A stretch of DNA of 64,000 nt from Diplolepis rosae (GCA_030998225.1 JAPYXD010000754.1:3906001-3970000); one strand, 5' to 3'. Counted from the stretch's first letter, positions 43,431-55,450 are shown. Made by a program: numbers and translations. The notes: a model not told the origin generated them from the letters alone.

Positions 43431-44583
43431 AATTGCATCCCCTTTGTATAAGACGCAAAAACATATGATGCGAGAAAATATCAGTTCGTTAACAAGTCAT
43501 TTTTTACCAATAGTTCTGGTTTTATCCATGAAAAGCGTTTTTGTAAAAATCAAAAATTCCATTTTTCCACCAAAATATACGAGATATGACATTAATGTTG
43601 GGAAACAAAATTCTTTATTTCAAAGAGATCTACAAATTCTCTGGGAGCCATTTTCTAATAAGAATTATATTTTTTGTTTATTTATAAAAAATGTTATTAA
43701 AAAAAACCTTTGATTTCCAAAATAACTATACAAGACACGAAAAAAATGTTAGAGACAGAATTGTTCATCTCAAGAAGATATACAGATTTATTATTTATTT
43801 ATTTATAACATTATCAAAAATAAAAAAATCTATTTTACACCAAATCTGTGTGAGATATGAAAAAAATATTTGGGAAGAAAATTGATCGTTTCCAACAGAT
43901 CTACAAATTAGCATCTGACATATTTTTTACAAGAGTCATATTTGTTCATTTATTCATCAAAAACGTATTTATGAAAATTCAAAAATAAATTTTCCCGCCA
44001 AAATATACGAGGTACGGAAAAAAATGTAAGGAAAGAAAATTGTTTATTTCAAAAAGATCTACAACATTCGTCTCAAACATTTTTTCACGAGAGTTATATC
44101 TTTTGCTTAATAATGAAAAACATTAAAAATAAAGAAATCCTTTTTCTGAGAAAAATTCAACGCAGAATACGTAAAAAATGTTGGGGAAAAATTTACTAAA
44201 TTATATGTAAAAGACATAGAATACTGAGCGCAAAGCGCGATGAACGCAACATGCACGCTGAAATATTTATTTTTGATGCAAATGTGGCTCTAATGGATAT
44301 AAAGTAAAAAATCGAGCGCGAGTGTCATGATGAGAATGTGTTCCTTAAGGCCGATAGAGCCTTAGGTAAATTAAATTTCCTTTTTCATTTGGAATCATAA
44401 ACAAATTTAGTAACTTTGAGAAAATCTGATTCACATTTACAATATAATAAAATTGACATAAATTTCAGTATTAAATTACAAGAACTAAACTTGAATCTAT
44501 GCGAAGAATATAAGACCTAGCGCGAAGCGCGCGATGAGAACGTGCCCGCGAAGCTGCGAGATTTTTTACTTTGCAATTATTGT
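43431..44583 (+). mobile_element. Family B element, diverged, opposite orientation
   Basis: Degenerate ~140-160-bp internal repeats (ATTTCAAAGAGATCTACAAATT, CCGCCAAAATATACGAG) lead to GAGCGCGAGTGTCATGATGAG, AAGGCCGATAGAGCCTTAGG and the end GTGCCCGCGAAGCTGCGAG. The terminal hairpin is degraded (GCCCGC against GCTGCG). No coding capacity beyond the repeat itself. Confidence 0.55.
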
Positions 44584-44589
44584 GATTTG

Positions 44590-44752
44590 TGCAGAGTGCC
44601 AGCTGAGTATAATTTTCCTAATTCTCTGTTTATTTTCTTTTACTATGTTTTCCAAATTGTACAAAGATATTTTGTTAATTAAAAAAGCTACCATACGGAA
44701 ATAAATAAATATGTATTATTGTCACGTGGTGACCTCGATCCATCGCCTCAAG
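44590..44752. mobile_element. Family C, right arm only
   Basis: TTGTACAAAGATATTTTG, AAAAAAGCTACCATACG, GTCACGTGGTGACC and GATCCATCGCCTCAAGG match the C right end. The terminal TTAA is altered to TCAA. Confidence 0.5.
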
Positions 44753-45468
44753 GATAAAACTGGATAATATAAATTTTAATTCCTCCTATAATGGATTTTT
44801 AAAAACAGTTCAAATTTATAAATAATAAAAATATTTCAACCGAAGCGAATATGAAATTAAATTTATCGTTGTAATAAAATTATTGCAATCTTCAATTAGA
44901 TTGATACGGTCACCAGATTTTCCCAAAAGTGACATTTTTATCACCCGGACTTTAAATGAATCTGAGATATTTCTTTTGTTTCTAATAATATTAATAATAG
45001 AGCCAGAAACGTGTTTTTCTTTTAATTTAGAAGAAAACTTCAAATGCTCTTTCAAATTTATGAACTCATCGTATGCTTTTAAGAAAGAATGATTAAAAAG
45101 ACATTATACCACAGGAATTTATACTTTATTTAATTCCCACGTATTATGATGAAGTGAGAGCTTCAAGGGACTGTCACTTTGTAGTACAAGCACGTCTCGT
45201 AATGAGAAGATGTAGTCGAGGTAATGTGAGAGTTTCGAGAATGATAACTACCTATAGTGTTTCAACCTCAGAACTGTGCTGCTGCGATATTTCAAAACGC
45301 AATTTTAAAAAACCACACACCAGTAAAACAATTACCAATATTCACTTTGTATTTTCTGAAATGCAAGATGTAAATTTATTCAACCTTTATACATAAAAAT
45401 AACTTCAAAATAATCATAAAAGATAAACAGTACTTAATGATTTTCAGTTTAAAAATTCCTTTCATTGG
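44753..45468. other. No gene assigned
   Basis: Unique AT-rich sequence. Frames open on both strands at 44,816-45,092, and a plus frame of 80 codons at 45,154-45,396 (SRDCHFVVQARLVMRRCSRG) has no known domain. Confidence 0.35.
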
Positions 45469-45694
45469 TTAAGGGGATCCGCGACCTTTAACTGGTATAT
45501 TTTTGATATTTTTGACATTTTCAAAAAATGTTATTTCTTCAATCTATATATTATATATATTGCCCTTATGTATATAGATATATGATTTAAAGACTTCACT
45601 TTAATTCTACTATCTGACTTTTGAAAAATCAAACATCACGAAAAAAGTTGAGAAGTAATCACGAGGATTCATTTCATCAAGCAGAAGGAGCATT

Positions 45695-45965
45695 ATATGC
45701 TTTCTAAATCTGAATCAGTTAAAATCTACTGATTATCAGTGAAATTTGACTGATTCAAATAGCTAAAAAGAGATTACTGTAAATCAGTCAAATTCCACTG
45801 ATTACTTCAGTGGAAATCAACTGATTTAACAGTGAAAAATACTTTTTTCACTGATTCAATCAGTGAAAATCAACTGATTTGTCAGTGAAAATATTTTTGC
45901 ACTGATGAATCAGTGAAAAGGCAAATTACTGATTCAATCAGTGAAAATTCGACTGATTCATATTT
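45695..45965. repeat. ACTGATT/AATCAGT repeat cluster
   Basis: About a dozen copies of ACTGATT or its complement, many as AATCAGTGAAAA, arranged in both orientations. Absent from the other family A copy, so probably a separate insertion. Confidence 0.6.
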
Positions 45966-46525
45966 AGAGTGGAGTAGGGATCGCTGATTAAGTGTAAGCA
46001 ACTTTTTTTTACAATTTTTATGTTTCGAAAACTTTAAACGCGTTTTTCTCGAAATAACGTTTTTGCGCTTGGCGCGCACGATTTCTCAAAAAGTTTTTGA
46101 CCGATTACTTTCGAATCCTGTACATTTATTCTAAACATAAATATCTACGGAGAGACGGAGCGGTTTTTAAAATATTTAATTTTATCATAGTTAAATTAAC
46201 ACAAAAAGAGCGAAAAATGTCTATTTTTGAAAATTTTTGTTCAAACTTCCGCCATTTTATTGTTTGACAAAATAAACAAAAATCCACTTCGTCACTTCAG
46301 AGCTACGGTCAAACCAATAAAGAAAATTTTTGATCACCTTTTTTTTGTCGAAGTAGAATAACGCCTTAAACTCCGTTTTCGGGAGTTTGTGATTTTCCGT
46401 GTTTGTTGCAACATATGTTTGAATAAAATCTGATGTATTAGACACAGGCCTTTGAAATTTGTACCACTTATTCTTTGTTATATCATCAATATTTTTCAGT
46501 ATCGAAAGCACTCTAGCTAAAAAAA

Positions 46526-47930
46526 TCTGCCCGCCTCGCGGGCACATTCTCATTGCGCGCAGCTCGCTTCGCGCGCAAGTTTAAGCGCGCCTAGGGCGCG
46601 CGATTCGAACGTCGCGCTCCGTTCTTTCTGGACCTCGCGCTTTGCGCTCGGTCTTGTGCTCTCCGCATACATTTAAGATTATTTCTTATAATTTGATACT
46701 AAAGCTCAAACTAATTTTATAATTATATTACAGATGATGTGAATTACACATTTTCTCAAAGTCACTCTATTTCTTTTTGAATTTAAGTTAAACAGGAAAT
46801 TCAATTTACTTAAGGCTCTATCAGCCTTAAGGAACACATTCTCATCATGACGCTCGCGCTTCGCGCTCGATTTTCTGTATACATTTCAGTCACTTTTTAA
46901 TAAATTACATAATTAAAATAATTTATTTTCTTCCAAATCTCTCAAAAAGAAAAAACAATCGTAGAACTTATTTAAGGAAACGATTTTACAGAACAACGCT
47001 TATTTCGTATCTCACATATTTTGGTGAAAAAAATCGAATTTTTTTATTATTAAAAATCAAAACATAAAATATACATCCTGTCCCGAAATGTCTTGATGAG
47101 AATTTGTAAATCTCATTTAGGCAAACAATTTTCCATATAAACGTTTTTTTTTGTATCTCACATATTTTGTCTAAAAAATAGAATTTTTGAATTTTAATCG
47201 TATTTTTTGGAATTGAAACGAAAAATATATGTTTTATCAGAAACTGCGCCAGACAAAATTTGTAGATCTTTTTGAAACGAACAACTTTGTATTCTTACGT
47301 TTTTTTCATATTTTATATATTATTGATAAAAAATTGAATTTTGGATTCTCAATAGCTTTCTTTTTAATTAAAAAGAAAAATATGCATCTTATGAAAAAAT
47401 GTTACAATTCAAATTTGTAGGTCTTTATTTATTCAATAATATTGTATCATAACGTTTTTACATATCTCGTATAATTTAACTGGAAAATGGAATTTTGATA
47501 TTGACTTTTTTCGAATTTGAATATGCTGTAACATTTCTAATTTTGATTTAATCAAAAAATGTTGTCAGGATAATTTGTAGAGATTTATGAGCACTATCAA
47601 AAACCAGTGTTGAAATTTTTGATTTTTTCAAAAAGTTATTTTCAAAAACACAAAAGTAATGCTCAATCCCTCAATTTTGATTGAATGTGGCTGGTTAACG
47701 AACTTGTCCTTACTTTTACGGCTCCGATAAAGTGTACCAAAGCTCAATTCAATCTGATGATTCTATCGAGAGTTATGCCGCACACGACCTACAGACAGAC
47801 AGACAGACAGACACTTTCGTAAAAACCGTTTTTTCTGACTCAGGGGGTCTCAAAACGTGAAGATTTGATAAAAATTTCAAAAGTCATTTTTCACATAAAA
47901 CCAATACCTTCTCATCCATGATGAGAATGT
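46526..47930 (-). mobile_element. Family B element, full copy nested in family A
   Basis: TCTGCCCGCCTCGCGGGC hairpin, ACATTCTCATT, the CpG-rich block (GCGCGCCTAGGGCGCGCG), ~140-bp internal repeats, a CAGACAGACAGACAGACAC run and the end GATGAGAATGT. The uninterrupted A copy reads CTAGCTAAAAAAAAATAACT at this place, so the insertion is placed exactly in an A run, as in Helentron-type insertion into oligo-T on the other strand. 1,405 bp. Confidence 0.7.
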
Positions 47931-48293
47931 AAAAATAACTACAAAATTTTTTTTTATATTTTAGGATATTTTTATTTATTTTTTAATTTAATTTGTAATT
48001 TTTATTTCAGTCATTTTAACTCATTTTTCATACCAACAAAGTTGCTACACTTTGTAAGGAACAAAAAAAAGAATCATGAAAATTGCTTAAAAAAGAAAAA
48101 AGTTATTCAAAGTCAAAGAATGTCAAAAAAATGCCCAAAAATTCAAAATTTTTAATTTAAAAATACATAAAGGTGTAGACATTTAAAAAATAACACTAAA
48201 ACCTTTCTAAATAAAGGTACTAAACGTAAAAAAATTGATATGGAAGGTCTAAACTCAAAAAATGAAAATATTAAAAGGGATGGATTCTCTTAA

Positions 48294-48634
48294 AGATGTA
48301 ATTACGTTCTCCAAATCATTTTAAAAATGTAGTCTTCTAATTAAGTAAAAAAAATTCAATTTATATCTGTTCTTACTTGACAATCTTTCATATTCTCATT
48401 TAACATGTGTAAGTATTACTTTTATATCTTAATTTCATGTTCCTTTCGTTTCTAAAAACATTTAAAATAAAAAAATTTGTATAGATATAAAAAGCAATCC
48501 GTCTTTCGGTCTTTTCTCAATTCTAGTGTATTATGTATTCATATCACACAATTTTGTGATTGGCTGTAAAGTCAAATAAATTTGACAAATGTTGTTTCAT
48601 TGGCCAGTGAAATGGGAGTGGTTGAAATTTATAG
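48294..48634. other. No gene seen; possible TATA box
   Basis: GATATAAAAAGC at about 48,484-48,495 looks like a TATA box upstream of the open frame that follows. No other promoter element can be supported. Confidence 0.3.
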
Positions 48635-48871
48635 ATTGTGGTAAATCGGATATTGGACTATTCGTCAAATGTGTTCAAGTTCATCGACTGCGGTTGGATG
48701 TTCGAGACAAGCAAAGTACTTAAAAAAGAAATCTTGGAACAATGGTCATGTCACGTGACCGATGGTCTATTTCTTATCGAGAAAGTTACCCCCAACAACC
48801 CGAAGTGTAATCCCCGTCACGACGAACCAACGATCGACGCTTTTGTCGCACCAAAGACAGGAATTATTTGA
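48635..48871 (+). CDS. Candidate terminal exon (~78 codons), unknown
   Basis: An open frame between TAG (48,632) and TGA (48,869). It contains KFIDCGWMFETSKVLKKEIL and VTPNNPKCNPRHDEPTID. The composition is more protein-like than elsewhere in the window, and the sequence is not a repeat. No early ATG exists (the first is at about 48,693), but the frame is preceded by an AG that could be a splice acceptor. AATAAA occurs at 48,991 and 49,008, about 120-140 bases after the stop. I do not recognise a family. Confidence 0.3.
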   Translation: MVVNRILDYSSNVFKFIDCGWMFETSKVLKKEILEQWSCHVTDGLFLIEKVTPNNPKCNPRHDEPTIDAFVAPKTGII

Positions 48872-49389
48872 ATTATTTCAATCTACTGTACGAAAAAAAA
48901 ATCAAATTATCTACTTTTATGTAATGTAACAATTACTATAGTTATGTCGAGTTTAATCTATTTCAGTATTCTTTATTCCCAAATTTCTATAATAAACATG
49001 TGTGCGAAATAAAGCAAAAATTTTCTGTAAGCCTTAATTTCCCATGGTGTGCTAGTCTAATTAAAAGATTAATTAGAGAAAACACATCAAGGAGAATGTT
49101 TAATTTCGTAAACGATCGCTCGGTTTGTTTTTCAACACCTGACAAAAACCGACACTGATGCAGATACACTAAACTCACAGTGCCAGGACATGACTCGTAA
49201 TTGCTTTCCCACTTTGAGCGTCTCTTATTTTTCGTGATGTGAGAGACTTCTTTAAGATAGCAATGTACCTGAGACTTCTTTTTCAAGGGCTTTTATTCTA
49301 TTTTACTTTTTATAATGCGTAACTTTTTCTACCATTCCCAGTAATTAATTTCAAGAAACTCTTATTAACTATTTTGCGTCTGGATCAGG
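48872..49389. other. No gene seen apart from polyA-like signals
   Basis: AATAAA at 48,991-48,996 and 49,008-49,013. A 99-codon minus frame (48,987-49,286) has no domain. Confidence 0.4.
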
Positions 49390-50345
49390 GTTGCTACACA
49401 AGTCTGGTTTTAAAATTCCACGACTTTTCCAGGTTTTCCAGGTCTAATTCTGAAAGAATTCCAGGTCTAGATTTTTAAAAAATCCAATCAAGATTCATTT
49501 TAACTCATTCTATTACAGTCAAAACGAATTTTTAACGATAAATTATTGAACTGTAAATTTTTCAATAATATTTGCATAAAAGTGTAAAATAATTCTGTAA
49601 TTATTAAAATATTATTATTATTATTTCTTCTTCGATGCCTTCAAGTTCTTTTTGCTTTTCCAATTGAATTTTCCGTTTATTTTCCTTTAATTCTTGTATT
49701 TCGTCTGATATTTGTCTTTTTTCAATTTTTTTTTGCTTTTCCTTCTATTTTTCCTTTTATTTTTTTTATAGCATCTGAATATTATAAAATAATAATAAAG
49801 AATTTGAAATAGAGACGACTTGAAAATTTCAACTCTGGTTTCAAAATGCCATGACTTTTTCAGGTATCTAGGTCTAATTCTGAAAAAAATCCAGGTCTAC
49901 ATTTTTTTAAAAATCCAATGCAGATTCATTTTAACTCATTCTATTACAGCGAAAACGACTTTTTAACGATAAATTGTTGAATTGTAAATTTTCCAATAAT
50001 ATTTGTATAAAAGTGAAAAATAATTCTGTAATTATTATTACTACTTCTTTGATGCCTTCAAGTTCTGTTAGCTTTTCCAATTGAATTTTTCGTTTCTTTT
50101 CCTTTAATTCTTGTATTTTGTCTGATATTTGTCTTTTCTTCAATTTTTTTTGCTTTTCCTTCTATATTTCCTTTTTTTTATAGCATCTGAATATTATAAA
50201 ATAATAATCAAGAATTTGAAATAGAGGCGACTTGAAAACTTCAAGTCTGGTTTCAAAATTCCATGACTTTTCCAGGTTTTTTCAGAAGTTTTTAAAAAGT
50301 CAATGACTATTCAATTTCTACCAGGTTGTGCAGGTCTTGTATCAA
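49390..50345 (-). repeat. Tandem duplication (~410-430 bp unit) with a coiled-coil-like frame
   Basis: Two full units and the start of a third: GGTCTAATTCTGAAA at 49,441 and 49,870; GACTTTTCCAGG at 49,419 and again at 50,266. On the minus strand both units keep an open frame of ~45 codons giving RQISDEIQELKENKRKIQLE (unit 1) and RQISDKIQELKEKKRKIQLE (unit 2), Lys/Glu-rich and heptad-like. A TAG lies just upstream in both, and unit differences include replacements (E/K, N/K), so selection is not evident. The CCAGG-rich ends recall a dispersed arthropod repeat. Confidence 0.6.
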
Positions 50346-52724
50346 CCAAATCATTTTTTCCATCAAAAGGGATGACTTTTTTGACAACTATAATGAACTT
50401 TGTGGTTGAACATACGTAAAAATTACTATTTTTTACAATATTGTAATAGTGGCTGATTCCCCATAAAGAGGTCCCATTTGAATTCCGGATTAATAGCTTT
50501 GAGAAAAATTGTCTTTTAAACACAAGTTACTAACTTTAGGCATGTCTACCCTGAAGAAAATTAACAAAATAGATATTTTTATTGATAATTTTCAATAGTT
50601 TATTTTGAAAACTGTGATGCTATAATAAAGGTTTTTAATTAAGAATTGGATGACATTCCACTTTCCAATAATTCTGTTGAATTTCTTTGTTGTAAATTTG
50701 CTCCCTAAATTTGAATCAGTCAAAATCTAAAGATTAGGGGCCGTTCACATAATACGACAGGCGATTTTTAGCTATTTTTACCCCCCGCCCCCCTTTCGCT
50801 GTCACGGCACGCCGCTTAATTTTATAAAACATTTTTGGGTAACGCGTACAAAATCCAGGAAAAAAAGAAGCTATTAATTATGATTGTAGATAATCTTTTC
50901 AGAACTTTTTTTCAAATTTTTCACATTTCCATAAATCATGGCTTATTTTTTCAGGGGAAACATTCTCTAAAACTCTACTGTTTCAAATTTTAAAAGAAAC
51001 GTTTCCAGTGGCCTAAACCGTCAAAATAATTTTTAGTCAAAATAATATTCCAAGATATTAAAATTATTTTCATAATTGAATTTTTGCATGGGTTCTATTT
51101 TCTTGCATCAATTTTGATGTATTAAATTCCATGCATGATTATAAAGTTAAAAATCATAAAATTAATCTTAAAATTGAAAAGCAAAATATGAATCATTATA
51201 GGAGTAAAGTTGCAGAAACGAAAACTACACTCCTTATATTTTGTTCTCGATCGTCACGCGACCAAGTGACGGCCTTAAAATTTAGTTACAAACTACATGA
51301 AGCATAAAATTTATGTGATTTTTTAAAACGAAAATCGCAATACAATATAGCATATTCGAATAAAAATTTCGCCCATGTCTCGCTATTAGTTTGGCAAGCG
51401 TCGCATCCGCGAGTAGTTTGCAAGTTAATAGCGTTATCTATTTTTTGTTTCATGTTTTTCGATTTTCCTCGCGCAAGCCGAAAATAACAACTGGCAATAA
51501 ACGGGCAGGGTCGCCTATATGCAGACGGCGTGAGCTTTTCCACATATTAAACTGGGGTCTGCAAAATATCTACCGAAAAAGATTGCATCCACCCCCTCTT
51601 CACCCTCGCAATCGCTATCGGTATAATCGGACCTATCGGCGTGCATGACATACATAGATAAGTGTATGGATGCCAGATGTATTTGATTTTAAGCTACTTT
51701 CACATATTCAGCCAGTCTTATTGGTCCTTTCTACGCAATTTTAAACATTTATTGCCATAAATTTTAACTTATCTTTTTGAATTTGAAAGTTGACTTGAAA
51801 TTCCACTAGTTAGTGATATTACAAATTTCTTCTCAATACATTAGTTTTCAGAAGTTCTGAATCGGAAATATTTTTTCAACATTATCTTTAATTTCATACG
51901 TTATTGTTGTTAATAATTGGCTTTAGGGTCCACAAATAATAACTCAGAAGATTACATACTTTCAAACACTTCGACTCGATTATCATAAATATTTTTTTAT
52001 TTTCATTTGAATTTGTAAGAAATAGAAATTTATTTATTTTTTTCTTATATTAATTTTTTTTTTATTCAGAATTATTAAAACATTGGACTTTAGGTTGCAA
52101 AAATGTAAATTTCTACCAGGTCAATTTATTGTAAGACATAAATATGTTGTGTAATTTTTATTATTTATTGATAAAATTTAATTAAAAGGACTTTACGATA
52201 ATTTTTATTTACTTTCAATAAAATGAAACTTTATTTTTATGGAGTTCAAAAGTATTAGGAAAAGAATAAAGGTTTTTAATTACAAAAAGTTAAATACAAC
52301 CTATTTCTAATTAAATTCGGTTCAAGTACAATAAAAAAATCAAATAAACTTCAAAGGACCCCACACAAAATGTACATAAAATGGCTTCCAGTCAATTTTA
52401 ATGAAACTTTGTAAAATTGTAGTTCTCATTGTCTCGATCAAAAGTGTCAATGGTCACAAAGTCTGAAAATAGACAGATTTCGAGTTACAGAGGGTTAAAG
52501 ATCGAATCGTTTAAAGAAACCTAGGCCAATATTCTAAAAAATGATGGTCAGAAAAAGAAATGTTTCCTGTAAAAGTTATTGTGTTCTGAGGGGGGAATGC
52601 AAAGGAAGTCATGACCTTAAGACACATGTCATTTGTCAAGATCATTCAAGGTGAAGTTGTCATTTGTTGTTAAAATTTGGGCAATAAAAACAAAATATGG
52701 GTCCAGCCATTGAAAGCAATACAT
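50346..52724. other. No gene assigned; short relic of a dispersed repeat
   Basis: 50,736-50,815 (GGGGCCGTTCACATAATACG, then CCCCCCGCCCCCC) resembles a terminal motif that I associate with arthropod DNA transposons; no partner end is found. 51,390-51,650 is GC-richer with open frames on both strands (85 codons each) but no domains. The remainder is AT-rich. Confidence 0.35.
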
Positions 52725-54650
52725 AAGCTGAAAGTTGTCAACACCTAGCCGATGAAGGCTAGATGTAGTCAATATCCAACCAATGGAGAAAAGATATGAG
52801 CAAGATTTAGTCTATGTTCAGCCAATAAAAGCAAGACGTGAGCTATATTTAGTCAATATCCAGGAGAAGAAAGCAAGACATGAGCTAGATGTTGTCAATA
52901 TCTAGTCAATAAAGGCAAGACATGAGCTGGATGTAGTCAATATCCAGCTGATGAAGACAAGATATGAGCAAGATGTAGCCAATATCCAGCCGATGCAGGC
53001 AAAATATGAGCAAGATGTAGTCAATATCTAGCCGATGAAAGCAAGAAATGAGCAAAATGTAGTCAATGTCCAGCCAATGAAAGTAAGACAAGAGCTAGAT
53101 TTAGTCAATATCCAGCCGATGAAGGCAAGATACGATCAAGATTTAGTCAATGTCCAGCCAATGAAAGCAAGACATGAGCTAGATGTTGTCAATACCTAGC
53201 CAATAAATGCAAGACATGAGCTAGATGTTTCAATATCTAGTCAATAAAGGCAAGACATGAGCAAGATGTAGTCAATGTCCAGCCAATGAAAGCAAGACAT
53301 GAGCTAGATGTTGTCAATACCTAACCAATAAAGGCAAGACATGAACTAGACGTAGCCAATATCCAGCGGATTAAGGCAATATATGAGCAAGATGTAGTCA
53401 ATGTCCAGCCAATGAAAGCAAGACAAGAGCTAGATTTAGTCAATACCCAGCCGATGAAGGCAAGATACGATCAAGATTTAGTCAATGTCCAGTCAATGAA
53501 AGCAAGACATGAGCTAGATGTTGTCAATACCTAGCCAATAAAGGCAAGACCTGAACTAGACGTAGCCAATATCCAGCGGATTAAGGCAATATATGAGCAA
53601 GATGTAGTCAATGTCCAGCCAATGAAAGCAAGACATGAGCTAGATGTTGTCAATACCTAGCCAATAAAGGCAAGACATGAACTAGACGTAGCCAGTATCC
53701 AGCGGATTAAGGCATTATATCAGCAAGATGTAGTCAATGTCCAGCCAATGAAAACAAGACAAGAGCTAGATTTAGTCAATATCCAGCCGATGAAGGCAAG
53801 ATGTGATCAAGATTTAGTCAATGTCCAGCCAATGAAAGCAAGACATGAGCTAGATGTTGTCAATACCTAGCCAATAAATGCAAGACATGAGCTAGATGTT
53901 TCAATATCTAGTCAATAAAGGCAAGACATGAGCAAGATGTAGTCAATGTCCAGCCAATGAAAGCAAGACATGAGCTAGATGTTGTCAATACCTAGCCAAT
54001 AAAGGCAAGACATGAACTAGACGTAGCCAGTATCCAGCGGATTAAGGCAATATATGAGCAAGATGTAGTCAATGTCCAGCCAATGAAAGCAAGACAAGAG
54101 CTAGATTTAGTCAATACCCAGCCGATGAAGGCAAGATACGATCAAGATTTAGTCAATGTCCAGTCAATGAAAGCAAGACATGAGCTAGATGTTGTCAATA
54201 CCTAGCCAATAAAGGCAAGACCTGAACTAGACGTAGCCAATATCCAGCGGATTAAGGCAATATATGAGCAAGATGTAGTCAATGTCCAGCCAATGAAAGC
54301 AAGACATGAGCTAGATGTTGTCAATACCTAGCCAATAAAGGCAAGACATGAACTAGACGTAGCCAGTATCCAGCGGATTAAGGCATTATATCAGCAAGAT
54401 GTAGTCAATGTCCAGCCAATGAAAACAAGACAAGAGCTAGATTTAGTCAATATCCAGCCGATGAAGGCAAGATGTGATCAAGATTTAGTCAATGTCCAGC
54501 CAATGAAAGCAAGACATGAGCTAGATGTTGTCAATATCTAGCCAATAAAGGCAAGACATGAGCTATATTTAGTCAATATCCAACCGATGCAGGCAAGGTA
54601 TGATCAAGATTTATTCAATATCCAGCCAATGAAGGCAATATATAAGCAAG
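52725..54650. repeat. 42-bp satellite array with 671-bp higher-order repeat
   Basis: About 46 monomers of the form GCAAGACATGAGCTAGATG + TAGTCAATATCCAGCCAATGAA. Monomer variants recur in a fixed order: the shortened GATGTTTCAATATC variant at 53,221 and 53,892, and AAAACAAGACAAGAG at 53,751 and 54,422, both 671 bp apart (16 monomers less one base). Edge monomers are the most diverged. 42 is a multiple of three, so a minus frame (52,906-53,091) stays open with a 14-residue period; I regard it as incidental. Confidence 0.9.
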
Positions 54651-55120
54651 ATACAATACTTTTTCAAAAAGGATAGAAAAATTTAATTTCTACAGATGAG
54701 AGCAAACTAATTTGATTCATTTTTGAAAATTAACTAATGAACTCGTGAAACACGTCCATCTTAAGTAAATTTTCAGTCACACTGTTAAAATGATTGCCAA
54801 AATTTTCTGTAATATATGACTGAAGAATTATCTATGCATCACAGTAGAAATTTCCGTTAATTTGCCAGAGATTTACAATAAAATTCATAAAACTGTGTCA
54901 ATGCGATACACAACATTTCATGCTGTCACTATTTTTACTAATAGACTCGGTAAATTCATTTTGTTTCCGTGTAAATCTAATAGATATTTTTCATGTGAAC
55001 TAATATTTTCACATTTTTCTCTGCCTCTCTTGTGTTGTAAAAATTTTGCAAATGGAAAATGTTAACAATTTCCCGATTTTGACTCTACATTATAATCATA
55101 TCATATAGCAAGTCAAGGTC
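54651..55120. other. No gene seen
   Basis: AT-rich unique sequence. A 67-codon frame has no features. Confidence 0.5.
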
Positions 55121-55400
55121 ATTATGTTATACCGTTATCGAAGGCGAAAGTGAAGGAGGCAAGGAAGAGCCTTTGAAGATAAGGGCTAAAGGGAGGCATA
55201 AAGGAGCGTAAGGAGGGCTGGAGGGGGGAGGGAGGGGTGTTAAATTGTCGAGAGTGACAAGGAGGAAAAGAGACGGTTTTGGGTGGAGGAAAAGGGGGTA
55301 AAGAGTCAGAAAGAGAGAGGATAAGGAGTGTCTGGTACGCGGTCGGAATAAAACAATGCCTTCCCTCAAGAGATGCTGCTGTTGCTGCCTCGGGAAGAGA
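55121..55400. repeat. Purine-rich tract
   Basis: The plus strand is mostly A/G for ~250 bases (GGAGGGCTGGAGGGGGGAGG near 55,215; AGAGTCAGAAAGAGAGAGG near 55,300). Could adopt non-B structure. The opposing Pro/Leu-rich minus frame is a by-product. Confidence 0.6.
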
Positions 55401-55435
55401 AAGAGGCGGAGTGGCTGCTTGAGACAGATAGCCGA

Positions 55436-55450
55436 GACTTATGTATATAT
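55436..55450 (+). promoter_or_regulatory. TATA-like motif
   Basis: ATGTATATATAGACA follows the purine tract and a GC-richer stretch. It is the best TATA match in a non-repeat context but has no confirmed start or gene. Confidence 0.2.

Larger units (their letters stand above)
45469..48293. mobile_element. Family A element, copy 2, split by family B
   Basis: TTAAGGGGATCCGCGACC at the left and a degraded right end (AAGGGATGGATTCTCTTAA). Positions 46,365-46,520 and 47,935-48,290 are the reverse complement of copy 1 (for example TTAGACACAGGCCTTTGAAA and AAGTTGCTACACTTTGTAAG). A complete B interrupts it. 45,690-45,965 contains many ACTGATT/AATCAGT motifs not found in copy 1. Confidence 0.7.

Noticed and set aside
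52906..53091. 61-codon minus frame with a 14-residue repeat, leucine-rich
   Set aside because: The repeat follows from the 42-bp satellite period; neighbouring monomers carry stops.
52725..54650. CRISPR-like array (regular 42-bp period)
   Set aside because: No alternation of repeat and unique spacer; the whole unit is repeated, as in a satellite, in eukaryotic DNA.
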